The notes below the pieces were generated by a model. The model saw nothing but the letters and a program-made list of their open reading frames with translations, searched no databases and was not told the origin of the DNA. Shown here piece after piece: positions 1-6,600 of a stretch of DNA of 10,792 nt. The stretch is from the NCBI GenBank assembly GCA_903916135.1, contig CAIWVT010000044.1, forward strand, positions 1 to 10,792. Direction: 5' to 3'. Both the position numbers and the translations under genes were made by a program. The stretch comes from an uncultured bacterium. GTDB taxonomy: Bacteria; Bacteroidota; Bacteroidia; Bacteroidales; CAIWKO01. How positions within the stretch are numbered: position 1 is the first letter of the stretch; each line of letters begins with the position of its first letter.

Positions 1-3
1 AGT

Positions 4-34
4 TTTGTTATATTTTTATAATGATGTATCTTTG
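4..34 (+). promoter_or_regulatory. Consensus Bacteroidota promoter of the Crp/Fnr gene
   Basis: TTTG at 4-7 and TATCTTTG at 27-34 are separated by exactly 19 bases, which matches TTTG-N19-TAnnTTTG, the consensus for the primary sigma factor in this phylum. Transcription would start near position 41. That gives the regulator a leader of about 170 bases. No other promoter with both boxes is visible before the gene. Confidence 0.7.
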
Positions 35-44
35 ACGAAATTTT

Positions 45-58
45 TTGATATAAATCAG
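45..58. promoter_or_regulatory. FNR-type box just downstream of the promoter
   Basis: TTGAT-ATAA-ATCAG matches the E. coli FNR consensus TTGAT-N4-ATCAA at 9 of 10 positions. It lies at about +5 to +18 from the predicted start. A bound dimer there would hinder transcription, so negative autoregulation by the downstream gene product is the simplest inference. Confidence 0.5.
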
Positions 59-84
59 TCAATATAAAGGATAATGTCATCATT

Positions 85-101
85 AAATTGATTAACAATT
101 T
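85..101. promoter_or_regulatory. Inverted repeat in the leader, possible operator
   Basis: AAATTG (85-90) and CAATTT (96-101) form a perfect 6-bp inverted repeat around ATTAA. It does not fit the FNR-box spacing and may bind another dimeric regulator or be chance in AT-rich DNA. Confidence 0.2.
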
Positions 102-131
102 GATAATTAGCGTGAAACATAAAACAAATAG

Positions 132-163
132 TATTATGGTTCTTCTTCTTATTAATCATAATA
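132..163 (+). other. Predicted RNA hairpin in the leader of the Crp/Fnr gene
   Basis: TATTATGGTT (132-141) can pair with AATCATAATA (154-163) through ten pairs, one of them G-U, leaving a 12-base loop. It lies within the long leader predicted from the promoter at 4-34. It is not followed by a T-tract, so it is not an obvious attenuator. A role in mRNA stability or translation is possible but unproven. Confidence 0.3.
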
Positions 164-213
164 TTTTCATCACTACGTAAAAGTATCAGTAAAGAACAAA
201 TAATTTTCAACAC

Positions 214-909
214 ATGAAAGATTTAATGAATATTAAGCATTGCGGTGAGTGCATTTCTAATTTACCAATATTTAGATCACTTACTGAGGAGCAATCTGAA
301 ATGATTAATACAACTCGATGCAGAGTTAGGTACCGTCCCGGAGAAACTATTTTTAAGCAAGGCACAGCCATGACTCATATTATTATTGTTACTGAAGGTC
401 TTGTAAAGGTATATTTGGAAGGTATAAACGACCGCAACCTCATACTAAGATTTGCCCGTCCGGTTGCAATGATCGGCGGACCCGGTTTCTTTACAGATTA
501 TAAAAATCATGTTACCACAATGGCTATTGAAGAGACATCGGCTTGCTTTATAGATGTAAATACTTTGAAGGAAATCATTGAGCAGAATCAAAATTTTGCA
601 ATAGCATTGCTAAAATGGGTTAATTCACATACTCTTTCGACTTATACAAAATTTATTGAATTAACACAGAAAGGTATGCACGGACGAATTGCCGGTGCCT
701 TACTGTATTTGCACAAAGAGGTTTTTTTTGATATGGAGGGAGGTTTTCGGATTAACAGGCAAGATTTAGCAGATCTAACAGCAATGTCGAAAGAAAGTGG
801 CATAAGAATTTTAAAAGAACTGAAAGACGAAAACCTTATATCAGTGGTTGGAAATTATATTGTTTTAAACGACATTGATAGGTTAGAAAAGATAAGCATG
901 AAAGGTTAA
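214..909 (+). CDS. Crp/Fnr-family transcriptional regulator with FNR-like cysteines
   Basis: A 231-residue cytoplasmic DNA-binding regulator of normal family length. Residues about 20-125 are a cyclic-nucleotide-binding-type sensor fold (YRPGETIFKQG near 40-50, then THIIIVTEGLVKVYLEG). A dimerisation helix follows at about 126-155, and the HTH_Crp winged helix occupies about 155-225. In the recognition helix, SKESGIRIL (192-200) aligns with SRETVGRIL of CRP. This places E194 and R198 at the two positions that contact the GA of the half-site, as in CRP and FNR. Cysteines are C10, C13 (CGEC), C36 and C111. C111 falls exactly on FNR C122 when AIEETSACFIDVNTL is laid over ALETSMVCEIPFETL. No cysteine sits at the FNR C29 position, so a canonical [4Fe-4S] set would need C36 or a non-Cys ligand. 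The CxxC plus late Cys pattern recalls other Bacteroidota Crp/Fnr proteins (from memory). The first ATG (214) keeps the full N-terminus; M5 is an alternative. Likely targets are the TTGA-N6-TCAA boxes at its own promoter and upstream of the cytochrome gene. The family assignment is firm; the ligand is unknown. Confidence 0.93.
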   Translation: MKDLMNIKHCGECISNLPIFRSLTEEQSEMINTTRCRVRYRPGETIFKQGTAMTHIIIVTEGLVKVYLEGINDRNLILRFARPVAMIGGPGFFTDYKNHVTTMAIEETSACFIDVNTLKEIIEQNQNFAIALLKWVNSHTLSTYTKFIELTQKGMHGRIAGALLYLHKEVFFDMEGGFRINRQDLADLTAMSKESGIRILKELKDENLISVVGNYIVLNDIDRLEKISMKG

Positions 910-933
910 CATCCTATTCATTAAATGGATGTT
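908..933 (+). terminator. Weak hairpin after the Crp/Fnr gene
   Basis: AACATCC (908-914) pairs with GGATGTT (927-933) around a 12-base loop, beginning inside the stop codon. The following tract (TATATTTAACATTTT) is only moderately T-rich. It could be a weak terminator separating the regulator from the cytochrome gene, which has its own promoter. Confidence 0.4.
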
Positions 934-1017
934 TATATTTAACATTTTATAACTTCTTAGTTAAACAGGAGTTCGGCTCAATACATTGTTTTTCATTTGT
1001 AATTCATCTGTATTTTG

Positions 1018-1031
1018 TTGATTATTGTCAA
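1018..1031. promoter_or_regulatory. FNR-type box, distal site of the cytochrome promoter
   Basis: TTGAT-TATT-GTCAA matches the FNR consensus at 9 of 10 positions and has a perfect TTGA-N6-TCAA core. Its centre is 42 bp upstream of the centre of the proximal box, so both would lie on the same face of the helix, roughly 93 bp before the predicted transcription start. Confidence 0.55.
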
Positions 1032-1038
1032 TGAATAT

Positions 1039-1048
1039 TTGATTATTG
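1039..1048. promoter_or_regulatory. Half-site repeat midway between the two FNR boxes
   Basis: TTGATTATTG here is an exact 10-bp copy of 1018-1027. It starts 21 bp after the distal box and 21 bp before the proximal one. Its right half (CTAC) has lost the TCAA arm, so it is at best a half-site or an eroded third box. Confidence 0.35.
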
Positions 1049-1059
1049 CTACTATTAAA

Positions 1060-1073
1060 TTGAGATGTATCAA
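1060..1073. promoter_or_regulatory. FNR-type box, proximal site of the cytochrome promoter
   Basis: TTGAG-ATGT-ATCAA matches 9 of 10 positions of the FNR consensus and has a perfect TTGA-N6-TCAA core. The centre lies about 50 bp before the predicted start from the -7 box at 1106. An upstream position combined with a weak -33 element fits activation better than repression. Confidence 0.55.
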
Positions 1074-1082
1074 TCTTTTTTT

Positions 1083-1113
1083 TTTCACGGTAACGAATAA
1101 ATCTTTATGTTTG
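1083..1113 (+). promoter_or_regulatory. Bacteroidota promoter of the cytochrome gene
   Basis: TATGTTTG (1106-1113) is a perfect TAnnTTTG -7 box. The base positions for a 19-bp spaced -33 box (1083-1086) read TTTC, one mismatch from TTTG. Transcription would start near 1118, giving a leader of about 55 bases. The leader is A-rich, with repeated ACCAAAAA, and lacks a Shine-Dalgarno sequence, as is usual in this phylum. Confidence 0.6.
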
Positions 1114-1171
1114 CAGTCTCTTAACAAAACCTAAAAACCAAAAATAATTATTAACCAAAAACCAAAAAACA

Positions 1172-2491
1172 ATGAAAAGAAAAATTTACTCAATGCTCTT
1201 AATGGGAGGTCTGCTACTTTCAAGTGCAGTATTAATTTCCCTGACAAGTTGTAACAAAACAGGTCCCGCAGGGGCAAACGGATCAAATGGAGCCGATGGT
1301 GTTTCTGCGACCGAAGCGTGCAAAGCATGCCACAATCCATCAGTGGTGGACAGAGTGGCAGCAGAATTCCAAATGTCGAAACATGAGTATGGCATTGCTG
1401 CCGAAGAAGAAGCCGGAAGCACAAGCTGTGGACCATGTCACGAACAAGAAGGTTTCAAATATGTTTGTGCAAACAACATTCCATCTACAATTACATGGGA
1501 TGTAGGTACAGGCAAATATGTAAATAATTATACTACTGTAGCCGGTTCTGCTTATGGAGCCATCGGATGCTATACATGTCATAGTAGTTTGCATACTACG
1601 TATGGTTATTCAGACATGTCTGCGTTAACCTCTGTAGCTCCTGTTGCGATGACTATGTGGGGCGGAAATAAAATTATTGACCTTGTACAGAGTGGCGGAA
1701 AAGGTAATTTGTGTGTGAAATGCCATCAGCCACGTCCACTAACTGTATCAAGTAACAGCAGATTATTCCCTTACGATTCATGCGTGAGTCAACCAAACTT
1801 GCTTGTTTATGATACGAATAATACTGCACTTGCTTTTCTAAAACCAGGTTACAGAACAGGTATTCATTATGGTGCTGCTGGTGCTATCTTTTCAGGAAAA
1901 GGTGGAATTGAATTCCCCGGCATAAGTTATGCAAGTTCAGATCATACTACTGCTGCTGCATGTCAAGATTGCCACATGGCTCCTATTACAGGAAAATCCG
2001 GCGGACACTCGTTTTTTGTTAAAGGTAATTTCAACGGTTGTAATGCTTCTTGCCATTCTGATGTTTCTTCAAGCAGTACTGGTAAATGGAATACTCCAAG
2101 AAATAACATAAAAGGGTTACTTGCAACATTGGCTGGAAAATTAACACAAAATGGCATTGAAATCATGAATAAAAATACCGACTCTGAAACCAATCTTTGG
2201 TATGGGATAACCACAAGTAATTATGATGGCTATTTGAACTTTTATGATCCCATTAATAATCCTACAGGGGAAACAGAAAATGCAGGTCAATTCAAAAACC
2301 TTTCTACATCATCATCTTGGACTGCTGCCCAAATTGCCCATAATAATACGTTACCACGATTACAATTGTCATTTGCACAATTTGGAGCCATAATCAATTT
2401 CCAATTATGTTTAAGGGAATACAGTTGTGGGATTCATAATTATAACTACTCATTTGCTTTATTGACAAATTCAATAGCAATGTTTCCATAG
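1172..2491 (+). CDS. Multiheme c-type cytochrome lipoprotein
   Basis: A 439-residue exported electron-transfer protein. Residues 1-27 are a lipoprotein signal: a basic start, a hydrophobic core and lipobox LTSC, with C27 as the lipidated cysteine. A short Gly-X-Y linker (GPAGANGSNGADG, 31-43) then lifts the domain off the membrane. Covalent heme sites are CKACH (50-54), CGPCH (86-90), CYTCH (133-137), CVKCH (181-185) and CQDCH (264-268). A sixth motif is CNASCH (290-295), which has three rather than two residues between the cysteines. Possible distal ligands include H71, H141, H232, H279, H390 and H422. The end (GAIINFQLCLREYSCGIHN, 405-423) resembles the GAxxNYQLxxRDxSxGVHN ending I recall from related multiheme cytochromes, so the C-terminus appears complete. 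Two FNR-type boxes upstream and the neighbouring Crp/Fnr gene suggest oxygen- or redox-dependent expression. No cognate oxidoreductase or heme-maturation gene is nearby. It may carry electrons at the outer surface or in the periplasm; substrate unknown. The start at 1172 gives the complete signal peptide. Confidence 0.88.
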   Translation: MKRKIYSMLLMGGLLLSSAVLISLTSCNKTGPAGANGSNGADGVSATEACKACHNPSVVDRVAAEFQMSKHEYGIAAEEEAGSTSCGPCHEQEGFKYVCANNIPSTITWDVGTGKYVNNYTTVAGSAYGAIGCYTCHSSLHTTYGYSDMSALTSVAPVAMTMWGGNKIIDLVQSGGKGNLCVKCHQPRPLTVSSNSRLFPYDSCVSQPNLLVYDTNNTALAFLKPGYRTGIHYGAAGAIFSGKGGIEFPGISYASSDHTTAAACQDCHMAPITGKSGGHSFFVKGNFNGCNASCHSDVSSSSTGKWNTPRNNIKGLLATLAGKLTQNGIEIMNKNTDSETNLWYGITTSNYDGYLNFYDPINNPTGETENAGQFKNLSTSSSWTAAQIAHNNTLPRLQLSFAQFGAIINFQLCLREYSCGIHNYNYSFALLTNSIAMFP

Positions 2492-2522
2492 TAGGTTTCT
2501 AAACTTAAGCAAACCCATTAAC

Positions 2523-2559
2523 AAAAAAAGGCTGTCTCAACGCGAGATGGCCTTTTTTT
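2523..2559. terminator. Strong intrinsic terminator after the cytochrome gene
   Basis: AAAAAAAGGC (2523-2532) pairs with GCCTTTTTTT (2550-2559). The stem continues through two G-U pairs and TCTC/GAGA to a five-base AACGC loop. It sits about 30 bases after the stop codon. A-tract and T-tract flank the GC core symmetrically, so it could terminate transcription from both sides. Confidence 0.9.
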
Positions 2560-2589
2560 ATACAAAATTGAAGATCTTTGGTAATCTGA

Positions 2590-2690
2590 ATGTTTTTGAA
2601 ACCAATTCCAATACTCTGTCGGAATTATGCCAAATTTAGCCAGAATTAAAGTATAGTATGTAATGGTATAAATCATCAAACGGAAAACTT
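2590..2690 (+). pseudogene. Probable decayed 3' end of a receiver-type response-regulator gene
   Basis: The frame ending at TAA 2647-2649 encodes a tail ending NYAKFSQN-stop. It aligns without gaps over 19 residues to the tail of the downstream receiver protein, which ends NHAKLSLE-stop, with six identities (L, K, N, A, K, S) and several conservative changes. Exact nucleotide matches are ATGCCAAATT (2627-2636 and 3368-3377) and TGTAATGGTAT (2659-2669 and 3402-3412). They lie 32 and 34 bases apart in the two copies, and the similarity runs past the stop into AAAACT. Upstream of about 2587 the frame is broken by stops, and the terminator of the cytochrome gene intervenes, so only a 3' scrap survives. 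A shared short repeat unrelated to coding is the alternative. Confidence 0.4.
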
Positions 2691-2877
2691 GAATGGCAGA
2701 ATCCAATCTGTAAGAGTAAGGTTGTTTTTTTAGAAAGGTTTTTTTTAAATGTCCAAATCAATTTCGAAAACATACACTTCTTTTTACAAAAATTTTTACT
2801 TAGCTCATAATGATAAGTCCAATAACCGTTAAGCAAATACATTCTTCCCATAAAGTAGTTTTTGGTCATGTAGTATA

Positions 2878-2928
2878 TATCCTACTCGGTGTGGTATTTA
2901 TCCTTCATAAATTTAGGACTTATCCTAC
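2878..2928. promoter_or_regulatory. Three phased TATCCT direct repeats
   Basis: TATCCTAC (2878-2885), TATCCT (2899-2904) and TATCCTAC (2921-2928) start 21 and 22 bases apart, two helical turns each. They end about 37 bases before the predicted start of transcription, which is a typical activator position. Direct repeats with 21-bp spacing are what LytTR-type regulators use, but the protein binding here is unknown. Confidence 0.3.
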
Positions 2929-2950
2929 ACGATATTTTTGTGCATGATAG

Positions 2951-2958
2951 TACTTTTG
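2951..2958 (+). promoter_or_regulatory. -7 promoter box of the receiver gene
   Basis: TACTTTTG is a perfect TAnnTTTG. No TTTG lies at a 19-bp spacing upstream; the closest, at 2937-2940, is only 10 bases away. This suggests an activator-dependent promoter. The leader would be only about 15 bases. Confidence 0.45.
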
Positions 2959-2979
2959 TAAGTTTAAAAATATTTTACA

Positions 2980-3390
2980 ATGAGAATAATATTAGCAGAT
3001 GATTCCCTTTTAATTCTTGAGCGTTTACAGCAGATGATCGGCATCAGTAAGCAAGCACAAATAGTAGGTTCGTATAATAATGGCACGGACACTCTTGAAG
3101 CATTAAGAACTCTCAAGCCCGATGTAGCCATAATTGATATAAAAATGCCAGGTTTAACAGGACTTGAAGTTTTAAATGAGATTAGAAAGGAAAACAAAAC
3201 TGTCAAATTCATCATTCTTACATTTTATTCATCTGAGCATTATCGGCAAATAGCAATTCGAGAGGGTGCTGATTATTACTTTTCTAAGGTTGACGATTTT
3301 GAAAAAGTTTTTCTGGCTTTAGAAGAAATTTCGGAATTGAAGACTACTAATTTATTTAATAAAAATCATGCCAAATTGAGTTTGGAATAA
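2980..3390 (+). CDS. Stand-alone receiver-domain response regulator
   Basis: A 136-residue cytoplasmic protein that is almost entirely one CheY-like receiver domain. All catalytic positions are present: acidic pair D7-D8, phospho-acceptor D53 in IIDIKMPGLTG, T81 in ILTF, and K103 in FSKVDD. G96-A97-D98 precede the K103 loop, as in NarL-type receivers. The last 20 residues are polar, ending NHAKLSLE, and there is no helix-turn-helix, LytTR or enzymatic output domain. It therefore probably signals by protein contact or acts as a phosphate sink or relay, rather than binding DNA. No histidine kinase is encoded in the window, so its partner is elsewhere. A remnant similar to its tail lies about 740 bp upstream, hinting at a former tandem pair. 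The start at 2980 is the first ATG and begins directly with beta-strand 1 (MRIILADD). Confidence 0.92.
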   Translation: MRIILADDSLLILERLQQMIGISKQAQIVGSYNNGTDTLEALRTLKPDVAIIDIKMPGLTGLEVLNEIRKENKTVKFIILTFYSSEHYRQIAIREGADYYFSKVDDFEKVFLALEEISELKTTNLFNKNHAKLSLE

Positions 3391-3577
3391 TATATATGGT
3401 GTGTAATGGTATTAAACAAAGGGCGAAAACTATTATCTTTTTATAAATTTAATAATCTCATAATTCAATAATAAAACGGGACTAAAATAATTTCTTGTTC
3501 TCAATTAGTTTAAGACCGAAAGCGAACCATGTTGTTTTTTTATAAAAAGATCATTAGACTTATTAAAAAAAATGTTT

Positions 3578-3585
3578 TACCTTTG
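3578..3585 (+). promoter_or_regulatory. -7 promoter box of the giant surface-protein gene
   Basis: TACCTTTG is a perfect TAnnTTTG, about 57 bases before the start codon. No matching -33 box is seen at 19-bp spacing. The 251 bases between the receiver gene and this gene contain no open frame of note and no convincing terminator. Confidence 0.5.
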
Positions 3586-3641
3586 TACCTAATAAAGCAA
3601 AAAAAACTAATTTTTAGATCCTCTCATAAATATTAATAGAA

Positions 3642-6600
3642 ATGAAAAAGTTATTTATTCTTATTAGTTCAATGGCATTGATTGCCATTCTGTTTGTTCA
3701 AAAATCTGATGCCCAAATCACAAAAACTGTTGGCACTACGGGTTCCGATTTTGCAACATTAAATCTTGCATTTACCGCTATAAATAATAATGCAGGAGGC
3801 ATTTATACAGGTGCGATCACCCTGCAAATTAAAGACAATACTACCGAGACTGCCACAGCAGCACTAAACGCAAGCTCAAACTGGACATCGGTAACAATTT
3901 ACCCTACTGTTTCAGGTAAAACCATAAGCGGAAATATTGTTGGACCTTTGATTGATTTGAATGGTGCAGATAATGTTACCATTGATGGCAGAGTGAATGA
4001 AACAGGAAGCACCAATCTTGTTATCACCAACATAAATACAGGAACAGGTAATACAACTTCTACAATAAGGTTTATTAATTCTGCCGATAACAATACCGTA
4101 AAATATTGCACCTTAAAAGGAGCTGAAACAAGTACGGCAAGTGGTTTGATTTTTTTCTCAACCGCCACAGCAGGCAATGGAAACAGTGGCAATACTATTG
4201 ACAATAACAATATTACCAGAGATGCAGCAGGCAGACCTGTCAATGCCATTTTTTCGCAAGGATCAACCGGTTTTGAAAATAGCGGAAACACCATTAGCAA
4301 TAATAATATTTATGATTTTCTGAATAATGGAACTGTTGGTGTTACTTCGCATGGTATCTATATTTTTTCAAATAACACAACTTGGACCATTTCAGGGAAT
4401 AATTTATATGAAACAACATCATTCATCCCGGTTGCTGATATTGAATATGATGTGATACTGATTAATTCGTCAGGAAATAATTATAACATTTCAAATAATA
4501 ATATTGGGGGAAGTTCTGCTGGGTGTGGTGGCTCAGCCTGGACAAAAACAAATGCTAAGAACAATACTTTTTATGCTCTATATCTAAATGTTGGAGTAAC
4601 TTCTGCCAGTAGTATTCAAAATAATACGATTAAGAATTTTGTTTGGAATAATTCAGCCGCTGCCGATTGGATAGCAATTAATATTCAGGCTGGAGCTATG
4701 AATATTGGCACTACTACAGGTAATACTATTGGATCGGCAAGCGGAACAGGTTCTATTGTTATTGGAAATGGAGGCAACGGAGCTAACGTATATGGAATAA
4801 AAACTGCCGGAACCACCGATTGCCAAAATAACACTATAGGTTCTTTTACTGTTACCAATACAGACGGAACTTTTGCAAACAATTTTTATGGGATAAGCAG
4901 AACAAGCGGCGGCAATACAAATATCTACAATAATATTATTGGAAGTAGCAGCACCGCAAATAGTATTCAAATAAACTCAACAAGTACTTCTAATACTCAA
5001 AATGTTATTGGAATAATTAATACAGGGGGAGGAAGTCTTACCATAAACAGCAATATCATAGCCAATTTACATAATGGCTCAACCAATAACGCTACAGGAG
5101 TAGTTGATGGTATTGAATCATCTGGCACCAACACCATCACTAACAATACCATCCACGATTTAACTAATGCAAATGCAAATCCTGCTTCAGACAATACTGC
5201 CTCTGTTTGTGGAATTGCGCTAACTGATGTTGGAAGTATTAAAACCGTAACTGGAAATACCATTTATAATTTATCAAATACTTACACATCATTTGCCGGA
5301 AGTGTTATTGGCTTATATTTTACGGGTAGTACAGGTGCCAATACTGTTTCTCGTAATTTTATTCATAATTTATCAGTTAATGCCTCTTCTACTTTGGCAA
5401 ATTTGTATGGTATAAAGATAAATGCAGGCGTTGTTACATATTCAAACAATATTATTAGCCTCGGTGGAAATTCCGCAACAACTATTTATGGAATCTATGA
5501 CCCTGGTACAGTATTACAAACCTGCAACCTCTATTTTAATTCCATTTATATTGGAGGAAGTTTAAGTTCAGGCTTGACGAATAAATCATATTGTTTATAC
5601 AGTAATTCATCTGCAAACACTCGTAATATCAGAAATAATATTTTTGAGAATGCTCGTTCCACTACAAGTGGATCGAGTTTGCATTATGCAGCTTACTTTA
5701 ACTATGCCGTAAGTACTTTATTAACTTTGGATTTTAATGATTACTTTGCATCAGGAACCGGAGGTGTTTTAGGATATTACAACAGCCTTGATGTATCATC
5801 ATTGCCACTAATAACAGGGTTCGATGCAAACAGTATGGCAATTAATCCAAGCTTTTCAAATGCAGGAGGTACTATAGCTGCCAATTATATCCCTACTGTT
5901 TTCACATTAGCAGGGACGTACATAAATGGATTTTCTACCGATTACGCATCAGTTAACAGAGCTGGTACGCCCACCATGGGTGCTTATGAAGTAACATTAA
6001 ATTTGAATGTGGATGTTTACATCGCAAATATATTCCAATCAGGCTACACTACATTAAAAGGTGCTTTTGACAAAATTAATAGCGGATTGCATACGGGAGC
6101 TATTGAGATAAGAGTTAAAGCAAATACTATCGAAACAGCTTCTGCTGTGCTCAATGCAAGCGGCAGTGGGAGTGCCAGTTATACATCAATAAACATTTAT
6201 CCTACTATTACCGGAATTACTATTGCAGGAAATATGGATGCATACCTTATTGATTTTTATGGCGCCGATAATGTTACCATTGATGGCAGGGTGAATGCTA
6301 CTGGTTCGACAAAAGATATGACCATAACCAACGCCAGCACCGGATCGGCTCAGGCTTCAACCATACGGTTTTATGCTTCTGCCGAAAACAATACCGTAAA
6401 ATACTGCACAATAAAAGGTTCAGGAACAAATACAGGAAGAGGAATCATCTTTTTTTCTTCAGCTTCAAGCGGAAACGGGAATGATGGAAATACGATAGAT
6501 AATAATAATATCACCAGCGATGCCGCCGGCAGACCCATAAATGCAATTTATTCTGCGGGCTTATCGGGTTATGAGAATAACTTTAACACCATATCAAACA

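Larger units (their letters stand above)
2560..2979. other. Intergenic stretch without an intact gene
   Basis: About 420 very AT-rich bases. The 5' part contains the probable response-regulator remnant at 2590-2700; the 3' part holds the TATCCT repeats and the promoter of the receiver gene. Short minus-strand open frames here are rich in Lys and Phe from A/T runs, overlap each other and show no recognisable domain, so I do not call them genes. Confidence 0.5.

Noticed and set aside
74..91. Leader peptide of five codons (MSSLN) before the regulator
   Set aside because: Too short, no ribosome-binding signal and no attenuator structure coupled to it.
132..163. Riboswitch in the leader of the Crp/Fnr gene
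   Set aside because: Only one simple AT-rich hairpin is visible; no known aptamer core or terminator/antiterminator pair could be recognised.
1262..1300. Collagen-like protein
   Set aside because: The Gly-X-Y run is only about four triplets and serves as a linker after the lipidated cysteine, a common design in bacterial lipoproteins.
1131..1594. Minus-strand and alternate-frame open frames within the cytochrome gene
   Set aside because: They lie over a coding region whose heme motifs and signal peptide fix the real frame.
2518..2869. Two overlapping minus-strand open frames (62 and 77 codons)
   Set aside because: Composition follows A/T runs (Lys, Phe, Leu), they overlap each other and the terminator, and no domain, promoter box or start context supports them.
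3391..3641. Terminator or small RNA between the receiver and the giant gene
   Set aside because: No stable GC-containing stem with a T-tract was found; AT-rich partial pairings are not convincing.
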